A DNA stretch of 64,000 nt from Planctomycetota bacterium. Lineage in GTDB: Bacteria; Planctomycetota; UBA1135; GCA-002686595. The translations under genes were made by a program, and so were the position numbers. Below are positions 48,368 through 56,067 of the stretch, in pieces. Position 1 is the stretch's first letter. Each line of letters opens with the position of its first letter. The notes beneath the pieces were generated by a model. The model was not told where the DNA came from, ran no database searches, and was given only the letters and a program-made list of their open reading frames with translations. Location: NCBI GenBank assembly GCA_002686945.1, contig NYYZ01000029.1:62001-126000 (forward strand). Direction: 5' to 3'.

Positions 48368-49359
48368 TGCCACTGCTTTCTGTCAAAGATCTGGCCGTAC
48401 GATTTGAAACCCACGATGGAATCGTTCGTGCTGTCGATGGAGTCTCTTTCGAAATGGAGGAGGGCGAAACCCTGGGCCTGGTGGGCGAGTCGGGATCCGG
48501 CAAGAGCGTTACAAACCTGGCCCTGCTGGGTCTGATCCCCTCCCCTCCGGGGGTCATGAGTGGCGTGGTGAACTTTGACGGCCAGGAAATCACCAAACTG
48601 CCCGAACCCGACCTGCGAAAGATCCGCGGCAACCGCATCGCGATGATTTTTCAAGACCCCATGACTTCCTTGAATCCTCTTCTGACCATCGGACGACAGT
48701 TGACCGAGGTGCTTGAGTTGCACAAGGGCATGGGGTACTCGCAAGCGTTACGCCAATCCGCCGCTGCTCTTGGAGAAGTAGGCCTGGCTGAACCCGAAAA
48801 ACGACTGGCCCAGTATCCCCACGAATTGTCCGGGGGAATGCGCCAGCGGGTAATGATCGCCATGGGACTCTTGTGTGAACCGCGCCTGCTGCTGGCGGAC
48901 GAACCCACCACAGCCCTGGATGTGACCATCCAAGCGCAGATCCTGGAATTGATGGCCGCGGTCCAAAAGCAACACGGAACCGCGATCATTCTGGTGACCC
49001 ATGATCTGGGAGTCGTTGCGGGCAGCGCGGATCGGGTGGCGGTGATGTACGCGGGGCGCATCGTGGAGGAAGGCCCGACCCAGGACATCTTCAACTCACC
49101 GGTGCACCCCTACACCAAGGGTCTGCTCTCCAGCGTCCCGCGCCTGGATTCGGACACCAGTTGTGAGTTGTCTTCCATTCCAGGCAGCCCTCCGGATCTG
49201 GCAGAGATGCCCCCCGGTTGCGCCTTCGCCCCGCGCTGCAAAAAGGTCCAAAAGGAGTGCCTCTTGACCCAGCCTGACCTTGTGAGCAGTGGCTCCCCCC
49301 AGCGCCGCCACGCCTGCCCCATTGCCAGCCTCCCCGCCAGCAGAGAGGCCAACTCATGA
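48367..49359 (+). CDS. oppD: Oligopeptide ABC transporter ATP-binding protein (OppD type), right operon
   Basis: A 330-residue ATPase: Walker [24 protein letters not shown] signature, Walker [13 protein letters not shown] and H-loop VTHDLGVV. The C-terminal extension has CAFAPRC...C. It starts one base into the oppC stop (TGATG) and overlaps oppF by 4 nt. It hydrolyses ATP to drive peptide import. Confidence 0.95.
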   Translation: MPLLSVKDLAVRFETHDGIVRAVDGVSFEMEEGETLGLVGESGSGKSVTNLALLGLIPSPPGVMSGVVNFDGQEITKLPEPDLRKIRGNRIAMIFQDPMTSLNPLLTIGRQLTEVLELHKGMGYSQALRQSAAALGEVGLAEPEKRLAQYPHELSGGMRQRVMIAMGLLCEPRLLLADEPTTALDVTIQAQILELMAAVQKQHGTAIILVTHDLGVVAGSADRVAVMYAGRIVEEGPTQDIFNSPVHPYTKGLLSSVPRLDSDTSCELSSIPGSPPDLAEMPPGCAFAPRCKKVQKECLLTQPDLVSSGSPQRRHACPIASLPASREANS

Positions 49360-50339
49360 GCCAGCCCCTGCTCAAGGTCCAAGACCTGACCAAGCACTTT
49401 CCAGTGGGCCCGCGCACAATTTTGGGCAAAGCAGAGCAGTTTCTGCGGGCAGTGGACGGGGTGTCCTTCCAGATCGAGAAAGGAGGCAGCTTGGGCCTGG
49501 TGGGGGAATCCGGGTGCGGCAAGAGCACCTGCGCTCGGACCATCGTCGGCCTGCACCCTGCCACAAGCGGCAGCGTGCGCTATGAAGGGGTGGAACTCAC
49601 ATCTCTCTCCCGCCAGGGCTGGGCGCCCTACCGGCGCAAGATCCAGATGATCTTCCAGGACCCCTATGCCTCCCTGGATCCGCGCCAGACCGTAGCGCAG
49701 ATCCTGGATGAGCCGCTCAAGCTCTTTGGCCTGGGGCGCCCCCGAGAACGACGCCTGAGAGTTCTCGCCCTGCTCGAAGCCGTAGGCCTGAATCCGCGCC
49801 ATGTACAACGCTATCCCCATGAGTTCTCCGGCGGCCAAAGGCAACGGATCGGCATCGCCCGAGCGCTTGCCGGTGAGCCAGACCTGATCGTCTGCGACGA
49901 ACCCGTCAGTGCCCTGGACGTTTCCATCCAAGCCCAAATCGTGAACCTCTTGGGTGAATTGCGCGAGCGTTTTGATCTGGCCTACCTGTTCATCGCCCAC
50001 GACCTTGCGGTGGTGCGTCACCTCTGCGATCGCATCGCGGTCATGTATCTCGGCCGCCTGGTGGAAGAGGCCCAAAGGGATGAGCTATTCAAGAACCCTT
50101 CCCACCCCTACACCAAGGCCCTGCTCTCTGCGGTGCCCTACCCCGACCCCGAAGTGGAACGCACCCGCGAACGCATAGTCCTTGGAGGCGATGTACCCTC
50201 GCCCCTCACGCCCCCCTCGGGCTGCCCCTTCCACCCACGCTGTCATCAGGTAGGCGAGGTGTCCGGGGACCGCTGCAGCCGTGAAGTCCCCGCTCTGGTG
50301 CACGAGGGACAACGCAGTCGGGCGTGTCACTTGGATTGA
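49356..50339 (+). CDS. oppF: Oligopeptide ABC transporter ATP-binding protein (OppF type), right operon
   Basis: A 327-residue ATPase: Walker A GESGCGKS, FSGGQRQRIGIARAL, Walker B LIVCDEPVSALD, H-loop IAHDLAVV and the C-terminal CPFHPRC...C motif. It is the last gene of the right peptide operon. It pairs with the overlapping oppD gene and is closer to the usual OppF consensus than its left-operon counterpart. Confidence 0.95.
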   Translation: MSQPLLKVQDLTKHFPVGPRTILGKAEQFLRAVDGVSFQIEKGGSLGLVGESGCGKSTCARTIVGLHPATSGSVRYEGVELTSLSRQGWAPYRRKIQMIFQDPYASLDPRQTVAQILDEPLKLFGLGRPRERRLRVLALLEAVGLNPRHVQRYPHEFSGGQRQRIGIARALAGEPDLIVCDEPVSALDVSIQAQIVNLLGELRERFDLAYLFIAHDLAVVRHLCDRIAVMYLGRLVEEAQRDELFKNPSHPYTKALLSAVPYPDPEVERTRERIVLGGDVPSPLTPPSGCPFHPRCHQVGEVSGDRCSREVPALVHEGQRSRACHLD

Positions 50340-50476
50340 ATTGGCGCGGGCAAGGGGACATACAACTCCTGCCAGCGAAGGGTGGCGCAACCGATGGGAA
50401 GGCCTCCCCGCAAGCAGAGGCGCCCAAGCCCATGGATCCGTGGCATACTCAGGCCTGCGTCCACGGGCGCACTACC

Positions 50477-51775
50477 ATGATGCAAGCCAAACACCTGCCC
50501 CTGTTGCTGCTCGCCTTCGGGCTAATCGTTCACCAACCCGAAGCAGGCCCTCAAGATGCTCCTGCGCCCAAGGCTACCGAGAGCAAACCGCCATCTGCAC
50601 CATTCATTCGACTGATGGAGGAAGGCTCATTCGTGCACCTCCAGGTGGCCGCGCGCTCCTTCCAGGGCCACGACGAGGAGGGCCAGCCCAGCGGGCCACG
50701 CATCACCTTGTGTGCAGCCATGCATGTGGGCGAGGCTGCCTTCTACTCGAGCATGCAGAAGCAACTCGATGCCTGTGATGTAGTGCTCTTCGAGGGAGTC
50801 GGAGGCATGCCCATCGCCCTGGATGCTGAAGGAGTAAACAAGACCAGTGAGAAAGCCGCCATCGCCGTCACTCGCCGGCGCATGCGCGCCGCGGCCACTG
50901 CCATCGCGCAATTCCGCAGCCGACACGACAGGTACCCCACTGACCTGAGCCAACTCAGCAGCCTGCTGCCCAGCAAGGGTCATGGACATCCGGCCCTGAT
51001 CGACTTCTGGGGTACTGTCCTGATTTACCAACGCCACCCACCGGCGGAAGAAGGAGCAGAAGGGACATTCAGCCTTGTGTCCCTGGGTGGTGACAAGAAA
51101 ACCGGCGGTGAGGGCGTGGCCCGAGATCTCGCTTTCAGCGACCAGCCCCCCATCGAAAGCGAGGAAATCCAAAACAAACGCGGCATTCAACAGGACATGG
51201 CCCAAGCCCTGGGTTTGGTTTTCCAGCTGGACGCAATGAATCACCTGGGTTCCTCCTGGCGCAACTCGGACGCCACGGCGGTGGAACTGCTGGGTTGGCT
51301 GAACGGTGAAGTGGCAGACCAATCCGCGTTGCTGAAAGCCCTCGACGGGAGTTCTTTGGTGGCGGATCTTGTGGGCAGCATGCTGCGCCTCTTCTCCCTT
51401 TCAAAAACCGCCCAGTCCATGCTGCGCCTGGTGACCATCGAGGTCCTGGCCAGGGCAGAAGAGGTGATGCAGTCAAAGGCTGCGGGGCTGGGAGATCTGA
51501 TGGAAATCCTGCTGGACCGGCGCAACAAGATTGTGCTTGCTGACCTGGAAGAATTGCTTGCCCAGGAAGAGCCGCCTCTGAAAATCGGCATCATCTACGG
51601 GGCAGCCCACCAATCGGAATTCCAAGCGGCCCTCACAGCAAAAGGGTTCTTCAGCACAGAGACCACCTGGCGTACGGCTGCGCGGGTCGACCTGGATGGC
51701 CTGGGCCTGCCCCGGGCTCAGGTGAACTGGACCCGCCGAGCCCTGGCCCGCAGCATCGATTCCATGGTCAAGTAG
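50477..51775 (+). CDS. TraB/GumN-like protein with embedded pseudopilin (GspG)-like domain
   Basis: A 432-residue exported protein with a signal in HLPLLLLAFGLIV. Residues about 75-125 (LCAAMHVGEAAFY, DVVLFEGVGG) and 320-405 (NKIVLADLEELL, KIGIIYGAAHQSEF) are the two halves of a TraB/PrgY/GumN-type fold. Between them, residues about 130-225 read like the globular part of a type II major pseudopilin: RRRMRAAATAIAQFRSRH helix, YPTDL, DFWG, and SLGGDKKTGGEGVARDL, the calcium-loop motif of GspG. No pilin N-terminal helix is present. I start at ATG 50477 (ATG 50480 also possible). The stop overlaps the convergent lipid kinase gene by 8 nt. Function unknown. Confidence 0.82.
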   Translation: MMQAKHLPLLLLAFGLIVHQPEAGPQDAPAPKATESKPPSAPFIRLMEEGSFVHLQVAARSFQGHDEEGQPSGPRITLCAAMHVGEAAFYSSMQKQLDACDVVLFEGVGGMPIALDAEGVNKTSEKAAIAVTRRRMRAAATAIAQFRSRHDRYPTDLSQLSSLLPSKGHGHPALIDFWGTVLIYQRHPPAEEGAEGTFSLVSLGGDKKTGGEGVARDLAFSDQPPIESEEIQNKRGIQQDMAQALGLVFQLDAMNHLGSSWRNSDATAVELLGWLNGEVADQSALLKALDGSSLVADLVGSMLRLFSLSKTAQSMLRLVTIEVLARAEEVMQSKAAGLGDLMEILLDRRNKIVLADLEELLAQEEPPLKIGIIYGAAHQSEFQAALTAKGFFSTETTWRTAARVDLDGLGLPRAQVNWTRRALARSIDSMVK

Positions 51776-52682
51776 CAGGCACCCAAAGCTGAAACGCTCC
51801 GGGGATCACTTCGATTTCGAGCCTCTCAACCGGAGGGCGTGGGTCACCGTCTGCCTGCCATTCCAAGAGGCCATGTTCGGGCGTGATCACGATGCGCTTG
51901 CCCTGGCCCGCAGTGACCAGACTCTCAGGCGCTTCAATCTGGCGCCTGGCGCAAAGCAGGGTCTGGATGCTTGAGGCGGGGCCCGAGCGCTGGCGCAGAG
52001 CGAAGTCAAGCAACCCATCGCTCGCGTCTGCTGCGGGAGAAAGAGACATGCCCTTGCCATACATGCGAGTATTGGAAACCGCCCCATGGCGAAAACCGGA
52101 GCCCACGGACTTCCCATCGCAGGTTGCCCGAAAGCGCGTGGAGTAAGGGGAGAGCAAGGCGGTCACGCCCACTGCGATGTAGAGCGAATCCCCGTGGATC
52201 CGATACCACCCCCGCAGCCCCCAGGAATGCCGAGCCCGATCGATGCGCCGCACAATGCGCGCGTCCAAACCAAGACCCACCATGGCCAGCACCATTTCAC
52301 CGTTCACGCGCAAGGCATCCACCTGCCGCGCTTCTCCACGGCCAAGGCTCGCAACGGCCGCATCCAATTTCAGGGGCACACCGAACTCCTGGGCGATCAC
52401 GTTGCCGTGGCCCTGGGGGATGACCCCCAACGGGGTGCGATGGCCTGCCTGCAGAAGTCCCTGGGCCGCTTCCCGCAGGGTTCCGTCCCCCCCCGCGACC
52501 ACGATCAGGCCCACGCGCGGGCCCCATTCGGCAGCCAGCTCTGTGGCATGACCCGCGCGCTCGGTTGCCACTTGCGACACATCCCACTGGGCTGAATCGA
52601 GCCCCCTGCAGACGGCTTCGGCGGCACGGAAACCCTGGCTCCTGCCAGAAGTCGGATTGTAGAAGACGACCGCGCGTTTCAC
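51768..52682 (-). CDS. Diacylglycerol/sphingosine kinase-like lipid kinase (YegS/DgkB type)
   Basis: A 304-residue lipid kinase: AVVFYNPTSGR start, ATP-site GGDGTLREAAQGL, LGVIPQGHGNVIA and a C-terminal beta domain with DASDGLLDFAL. It phosphorylates a lipid alcohol such as diacylglycerol; the exact lipid is unclear. I use GTG 52682 because it places the first residues right at the family start (VKRAVVFYNP); a TTG at 52724 would add 14 proline-rich residues. It converges on the TraB-like gene and lies 69 nt after the metalloprotease-like gene. Confidence 0.88.
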   Translation of the reverse strand: MKRAVVFYNPTSGRSQGFRAAEAVCRGLDSAQWDVSQVATERAGHATELAAEWGPRVGLIVVAGGDGTLREAAQGLLQAGHRTPLGVIPQGHGNVIAQEFGVPLKLDAAVASLGRGEARQVDALRVNGEMVLAMVGLGLDARIVRRIDRARHSWGLRGWYRIHGDSLYIAVGVTALLSPYSTRFRATCDGKSVGSGFRHGAVSNTRMYGKGMSLSPAADASDGLLDFALRQRSGPASSIQTLLCARRQIEAPESLVTAGQGKRIVITPEHGLLEWQADGDPRPPVERLEIEVIPGAFQLWVPAT

Positions 52683-52751
52683 TGGAAGAGGAGAAGCAGG
52701 AGGCGTAACCGGATAGGGAGGCAACTCGCAATGAGAATCAACTACCCCGGC

Positions 52752-54422
52752 CTACATCTCCTTCATCACAAATTCCTTCCAAAGCTGCTCGAACTCGTCC
52801 TCGTCCACCAAGCCCCAGGAAGCCTCCATGGCCGCCTCCCAGATATCAAGCTTGTCTCGCAGACCAAGGTAGGTCCAAGGATTCTCCAAGCGCTCGCGCA
52901 ACCTGTCCCCTTCCTTGCCTTCGGCCTCATCTGCATCCAGGTCATCCAGATCATTCTGGGCATCCTCACGAATGTCCGCATAGGCTCCGCGAAAGCCATC
53001 GTTGAGGGTCTTGATGTAATTGGGGATGATCTTACTGTACTCCTTCTTCCAGTAACTTCGCTTGACCCGACCGCGGGTTCCTTCGCGCAGGAAGTAGATG
53101 ATCGAGAAAGATTGGGCGTAACAGGACACATTGCTCGGCCCCTGGCCCTGCCATTCAGGGTGGTTGAAGCGAATGTGCTCTGAGAGGGGTTTGACTGTGC
53201 CCTCACGAAACATCTTCTTGATCTCAGGTGTGCGTGCCAGCCCCAGGTCCATGTCATCGTTGGGCACCAACTTGCGTCCACGCATTTTCCAGGCACCGTA
53301 GTAGTCCCCATGCCCCTCATCGAACCAGCGATGAGCTGCGCTGCGCTCAAACAGGAAGTGACAGTACTGATGGAAACACTCGTGGGTCATGACCGACATG
53401 GTCATCTTGGCCGACCCTTGGGGAAAGTAGAGCACAAGCTCTTCCGAGCGCGGGTTGAAATAGCCCGCTACCCCGCCACCGGTCTGGCCATAGGTATTGA
53501 AGTCCTCCTGGGTGGCGCAGATACGCACGATTGAGATCTGCAGGATCGGCGAGGGTGGAGGGAAATCCTCTTCAAACAAGCGACGTGACGCCTCGAGGCG
53601 CGCGACCACGGCCTTGAGGTCCTTGCGATCTTCAGAGTTTGTCTTGATCAGGTACTGCTTGGAGGGAGTCTCGATCAGGTCCCAACCCGGGGTCTGGGCC
53701 ACATCCCGCTTGTGGTGGGCCAGGAGCACCTCGTAGGAACTGTCGGAAGTAACCGGACCGTCGGCATCGATGCGCTCCTCGATTTCCACAATGCGGAAGG
53801 TGCCCATGGCTTTCTTTACCGCGCTGGACCAGGCTTTGACGACCTTCTTCTCGGCGCCCGGATAGTCCCAGGCAAAGACCACCTTGAAATCTGACAGGAC
53901 GATGGTGGTCACATCCCAGACGATCGGGACCTCGTCTCCCCTTGTGTCGAGCTTGACTGTCAGGACCTCACGGGTTCCTTGCAAGCCCTTGCCCATCTTG
54001 ATGATCGAGGTCTCCACTTCTGCATCCTCGAGACTATCGGGCACCAGCGATCCGGAGAGATCATCCACAAAGTCCTTGACCGACCACTCCTTCTTCTTCT
54101 TCTTGGCGCCACTTCCAGTGGAGGCAGCCTCGGGCATGATGCGCACAACCTTGAGGGCCGGCTTATAGGATGCACGGTTGTTGCCGTCGTACTTGACCAT
54201 CAAAGGCTTCTCAGCCTCGAACTGGCCGATCACACTTCGACTCTTGAGCCGATCATTGACGGGCACGTCAGACCAATCACGGAGGGGCTTGAACTTGAAC
54301 CCGTAGGCTGGAAAGTTGCGATAGGTACGTCCCGGCTTTTGAGCACTGGCCGAGTCTCCGATGAAGAGCAGACCAAGAAAAGTCAGGGCTAGAAGGAGTT
54401 TGCGATGGTGCTTCGACTGCAT
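52752..54422 (-). CDS. Secreted metalloprotease-like protein (HExxH)
   Basis: A 556-residue protein with a signal peptide (LLLALTFLGLLFIGDSASA). A beta-rich region (residues 40-230) with a lysine-rich linker (AKKKKKEW) precedes a gluzincin-like domain: HECFH at 347-351 supplies two zinc ligands and the catalytic Glu, and WFDEGHGDYYG near 367 gives the likely third ligand Glu369. This resembles planctomycete DUF1570-type proteins of unproven activity. The tail is acidic (DLDDLDADEAEGKEGD). The promoter CTGAAC-16-TATACT ends 6 nt before the ATG, so the mRNA is probably leaderless. Confidence 0.8.
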   Translation of the reverse strand: MQSKHHRKLLLALTFLGLLFIGDSASAQKPGRTYRNFPAYGFKFKPLRDWSDVPVNDRLKSRSVIGQFEAEKPLMVKYDGNNRASYKPALKVVRIMPEAASTGSGAKKKKKEWSVKDFVDDLSGSLVPDSLEDAEVETSIIKMGKGLQGTREVLTVKLDTRGDEVPIVWDVTTIVLSDFKVVFAWDYPGAEKKVVKAWSSAVKKAMGTFRIVEIEERIDADGPVTSDSSYEVLLAHHKRDVAQTPGWDLIETPSKQYLIKTNSEDRKDLKAVVARLEASRRLFEEDFPPPSPILQISIVRICATQEDFNTYGQTGGGVAGYFNPRSEELVLYFPQGSAKMTMSVMTHECFHQYCHFLFERSAAHRWFDEGHGDYYGAWKMRGRKLVPNDDMDLGLARTPEIKKMFREGTVKPLSEHIRFNHPEWQGQGPSNVSCYAQSFSIIYFLREGTRGRVKRSYWKKEYSKIIPNYIKTLNDGFRGAYADIREDAQNDLDDLDADEAEGKEGDRLRERLENPWTYLGLRDKLDIWEAAMEASWGLVDEDEFEQLWKEFVMKEM

Positions 54423-54428
54423 GCCATC

Positions 54429-54456
54429 AGTATAGACCTCCCCTCCGGGAGTTCAG
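54429..54456 (-). promoter_or_regulatory. Predicted leaderless promoter of the metalloprotease-like gene
   Basis: CTGAAC (54451-54456), 16 nt, TATACT (54429-54434), then only 6 nt to the ATG at 54422. It is the cleanest leaderless arrangement in the window. Confidence 0.5.
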
Positions 54457-54469
54457 GGGTGCACTTCAC

Positions 54470-54500
54470 GGGGCCCTTACGCGGGGACCCCAGGGGCCCC
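54470..54500 (-). terminator. GC-rich hairpin after crcB
   Basis: GGGGCCC (54470-54476) can pair with GGGCCCC (54494-54500), enclosing a GGGGACCCC inner repeat, 25-55 nt after the crcB stop. No T-run, so termination is tentative. Confidence 0.3.
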
Positions 54501-54524
54501 TACAGGCTGCCAGATGGACTGCCC

Positions 54525-54899
54525 TCAGCCTTTGATCAGGGCCTGCCCCAGCAGGATCATGCAGATTCCGCACCCCAGGGTTGTTCCACCGTATGCCGCC
54601 GCAGCGCCCACCTGTCCCCCACGTGCCAAGTCAACCAGTTCCAGGGCCAGAGTCGAAAAGGTGGTGAACGCCCCCAAGAAACCAATCACCACCAAAGGCC
54701 GCACGGGCACGCCGGTGGGAACTTGCCGCAGCACCCAGGCAGCCACAACACCGAGGCAGAAACTCCCGAGCATATTGACCGAGAATGTCGCCGCCAATCG
54801 CGGCAGGTTCAGATGATCTGTGGCCACGGTGACCAAGGCGCGGGCCACCGCGCCAGCGGCCCCTCCCGCTCCAATCCACAAGAAGTCCTGAGGCTGCAT
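54525..54899 (-). CDS. crcB: Fluoride exporter channel CrcB/Fluc
   Basis: A 124-residue four-helix membrane protein with the Fluc landmarks GGAAGAVARAL, FSVNMLGSFCLG (pore Asn) and GFLGAFTTFSTLALE (phenylalanine box and Na+ site region). It exports fluoride passively as a dual-topology dimer in the inner membrane. It is a single gene; TAGGAT ends 7 nt before the ATG. I see no fluoride riboswitch in the 118 bp upstream, and a 7-nt leader would leave no room for one. Confidence 0.93.
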   Translation of the reverse strand: MQPQDFLWIGAGGAAGAVARALVTVATDHLNLPRLAATFSVNMLGSFCLGVVAAWVLRQVPTGVPVRPLVVIGFLGAFTTFSTLALELVDLARGGQVGAAAAYGGTTLGCGICMILLGQALIKG

Positions 54900-54906
54900 G
54901 GCTTGA

Positions 54907-54912
54907 ATCCTA
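54907..54912 (-). promoter_or_regulatory. Predicted -10 of a leaderless crcB promoter
   Basis: TAGGAT on the minus strand ending 7 nt before the crcB ATG. No clear -35. Confidence 0.3.
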
Positions 54913-55017
54913 TGGAATCAAACCCCTTGAACCCAGAACTCAAACAACAAGTGAGCTTTTGACCTGCAAGGGAGGGGCCGTCACCGAAAAGGGCTTCCCG
55001 TGCAATCGTCCGCCCCA

Positions 55018-56067
55018 CTAGAGCGGCCGCGCCGCAGTGGACTTTGCATACAGCATCAGCTCCTGGCCCACCACAAGATTGAGTTCCTGCACAGCACTGG
55101 GGGTCACGCGCACCCGCACCCGGGGAGCGCCGTCACCGGCAAGGGTTACCTCGGCCAAGAGCAAGTCCCCGCGCTGTTCAACTTGAGCCACACTGACCCC
55201 CAGTTCTGTACGCGCCGAAAGGCCTTCCACCCGCTCCCGAGCCAACAGCAGGTCATCGGAACCCAGGGTGAACATGACGCGCATGCCCTCGCGCAGATTG
55301 CTCGCCGCCACGTAAAAGAGGGCGCCGCCCTGGACTCTCACCGCTGCACCGGCAGGGGTTTGCTCTTCCACCACGCCGGTCAAAAGATTCGGGTGGCCAG
55401 CGGCTTCAGCGGCGAGAACTTGGACCGGATCACCGCTGCTTGAGGAACGGCCTCCTTCCAAGACAATGACCTCATCACAAAGGGCTTCGATTTCGACGGC
55501 ATCATGGGAAACCAGAATCAAAGGCAGGTCGAATTCAAGACGCACGGCCATCAGATAGGGCAAGAGCCTGCGCCGGAGACCCACATCCAAGCTTGCGAGG
55601 GGCTCATCCAGGAGCAGCACATCCGGGGCGCAGGCCAGCGCGCGGCCGAGGGCAACTCGTTGGCGCTGGCCGCCCGAAAGGGCAGCCGGCTTGCGGTTGA
55701 GAAAATCCGACAACTCCAAGACCTCGGCGATATGTGCCAGCTCGAAACCAGGGGCACCCGGCCCTTGACCAAAGGCCAGGTTCTCTTCCACGGTCAGATG
55801 GGGAAACAACAAGAGGTCCTGGGGCACAAAGCCAAAGCGCCTTTTTTCCGGTGCGACCCAGATGTCCTGATCCTCAAGTACGCGACCGAGGAGCTCAATG
55901 CGCTGACCCTGGCCCCGTCTCCAGCCCGCGAGCAGTTCAAGGACAGTGCTCTTGCCTGAACCAGAGGCTCCGAAAATGCCCAGGGCGCGACCCTTGGGAG
56001 CGAGGTCCAAGTGCAGCTCGAAGCTACCCATCTGAATCCGCAGGTTCGCTTGCAACCAGGAGCTCAC
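55018..56067 (-). CDS. modC: Molybdate ABC transporter ATP-binding protein ModC
   Basis: A 349-residue ATPase. Walker A GASGSGKS, signature LSGGQRQRVALGRAL, Walker B VLLLDEPLASLD and H-loop SHDAVEI are present. Residues about 215-349 form TOBE/Mop-type domains (ANLLTGVVEEQTPAGA and the terminal AVQELNLVVGQELMLYAKS) as in ModC, which bind oxyanion and may inhibit transport. Context with the ModA-ModB fusion supports molybdate or tungstate. It starts at a GTG overlapping the fusion stop (GTGA). Confidence 0.93.
   Translation of the reverse strand: MSSWLQANLRIQMGSFELHLDLAPKGRALGIFGASGSGKSTVLELLAGWRRGQGQRIELLGRVLEDQDIWVAPEKRRFGFVPQDLLLFPHLTVEENLAFGQGPGAPGFELAHIAEVLELSDFLNRKPAALSGGQRQRVALGRALACAPDVLLLDEPLASLDVGLRRRLLPYLMAVRLEFDLPLILVSHDAVEIEALCDEVIVLEGGRSSSSGDPVQVLAAEAAGHPNLLTGVVEEQTPAGAAVRVQGGALFYVAASNLREGMRVMFTLGSDDLLLARERVEGLSARTELGVSVAQVEQRGDLLLAEVTLAGDGAPRVRVRVTPSAVQELNLVVGQELMLYAKSTAARPL

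Noticed and set aside
54900-55017. Fluoride riboswitch upstream of crcB
   Set aside because: No recognisable fluoride aptamer pseudoknot, and the -10 seven nt before the ATG leaves no leader.
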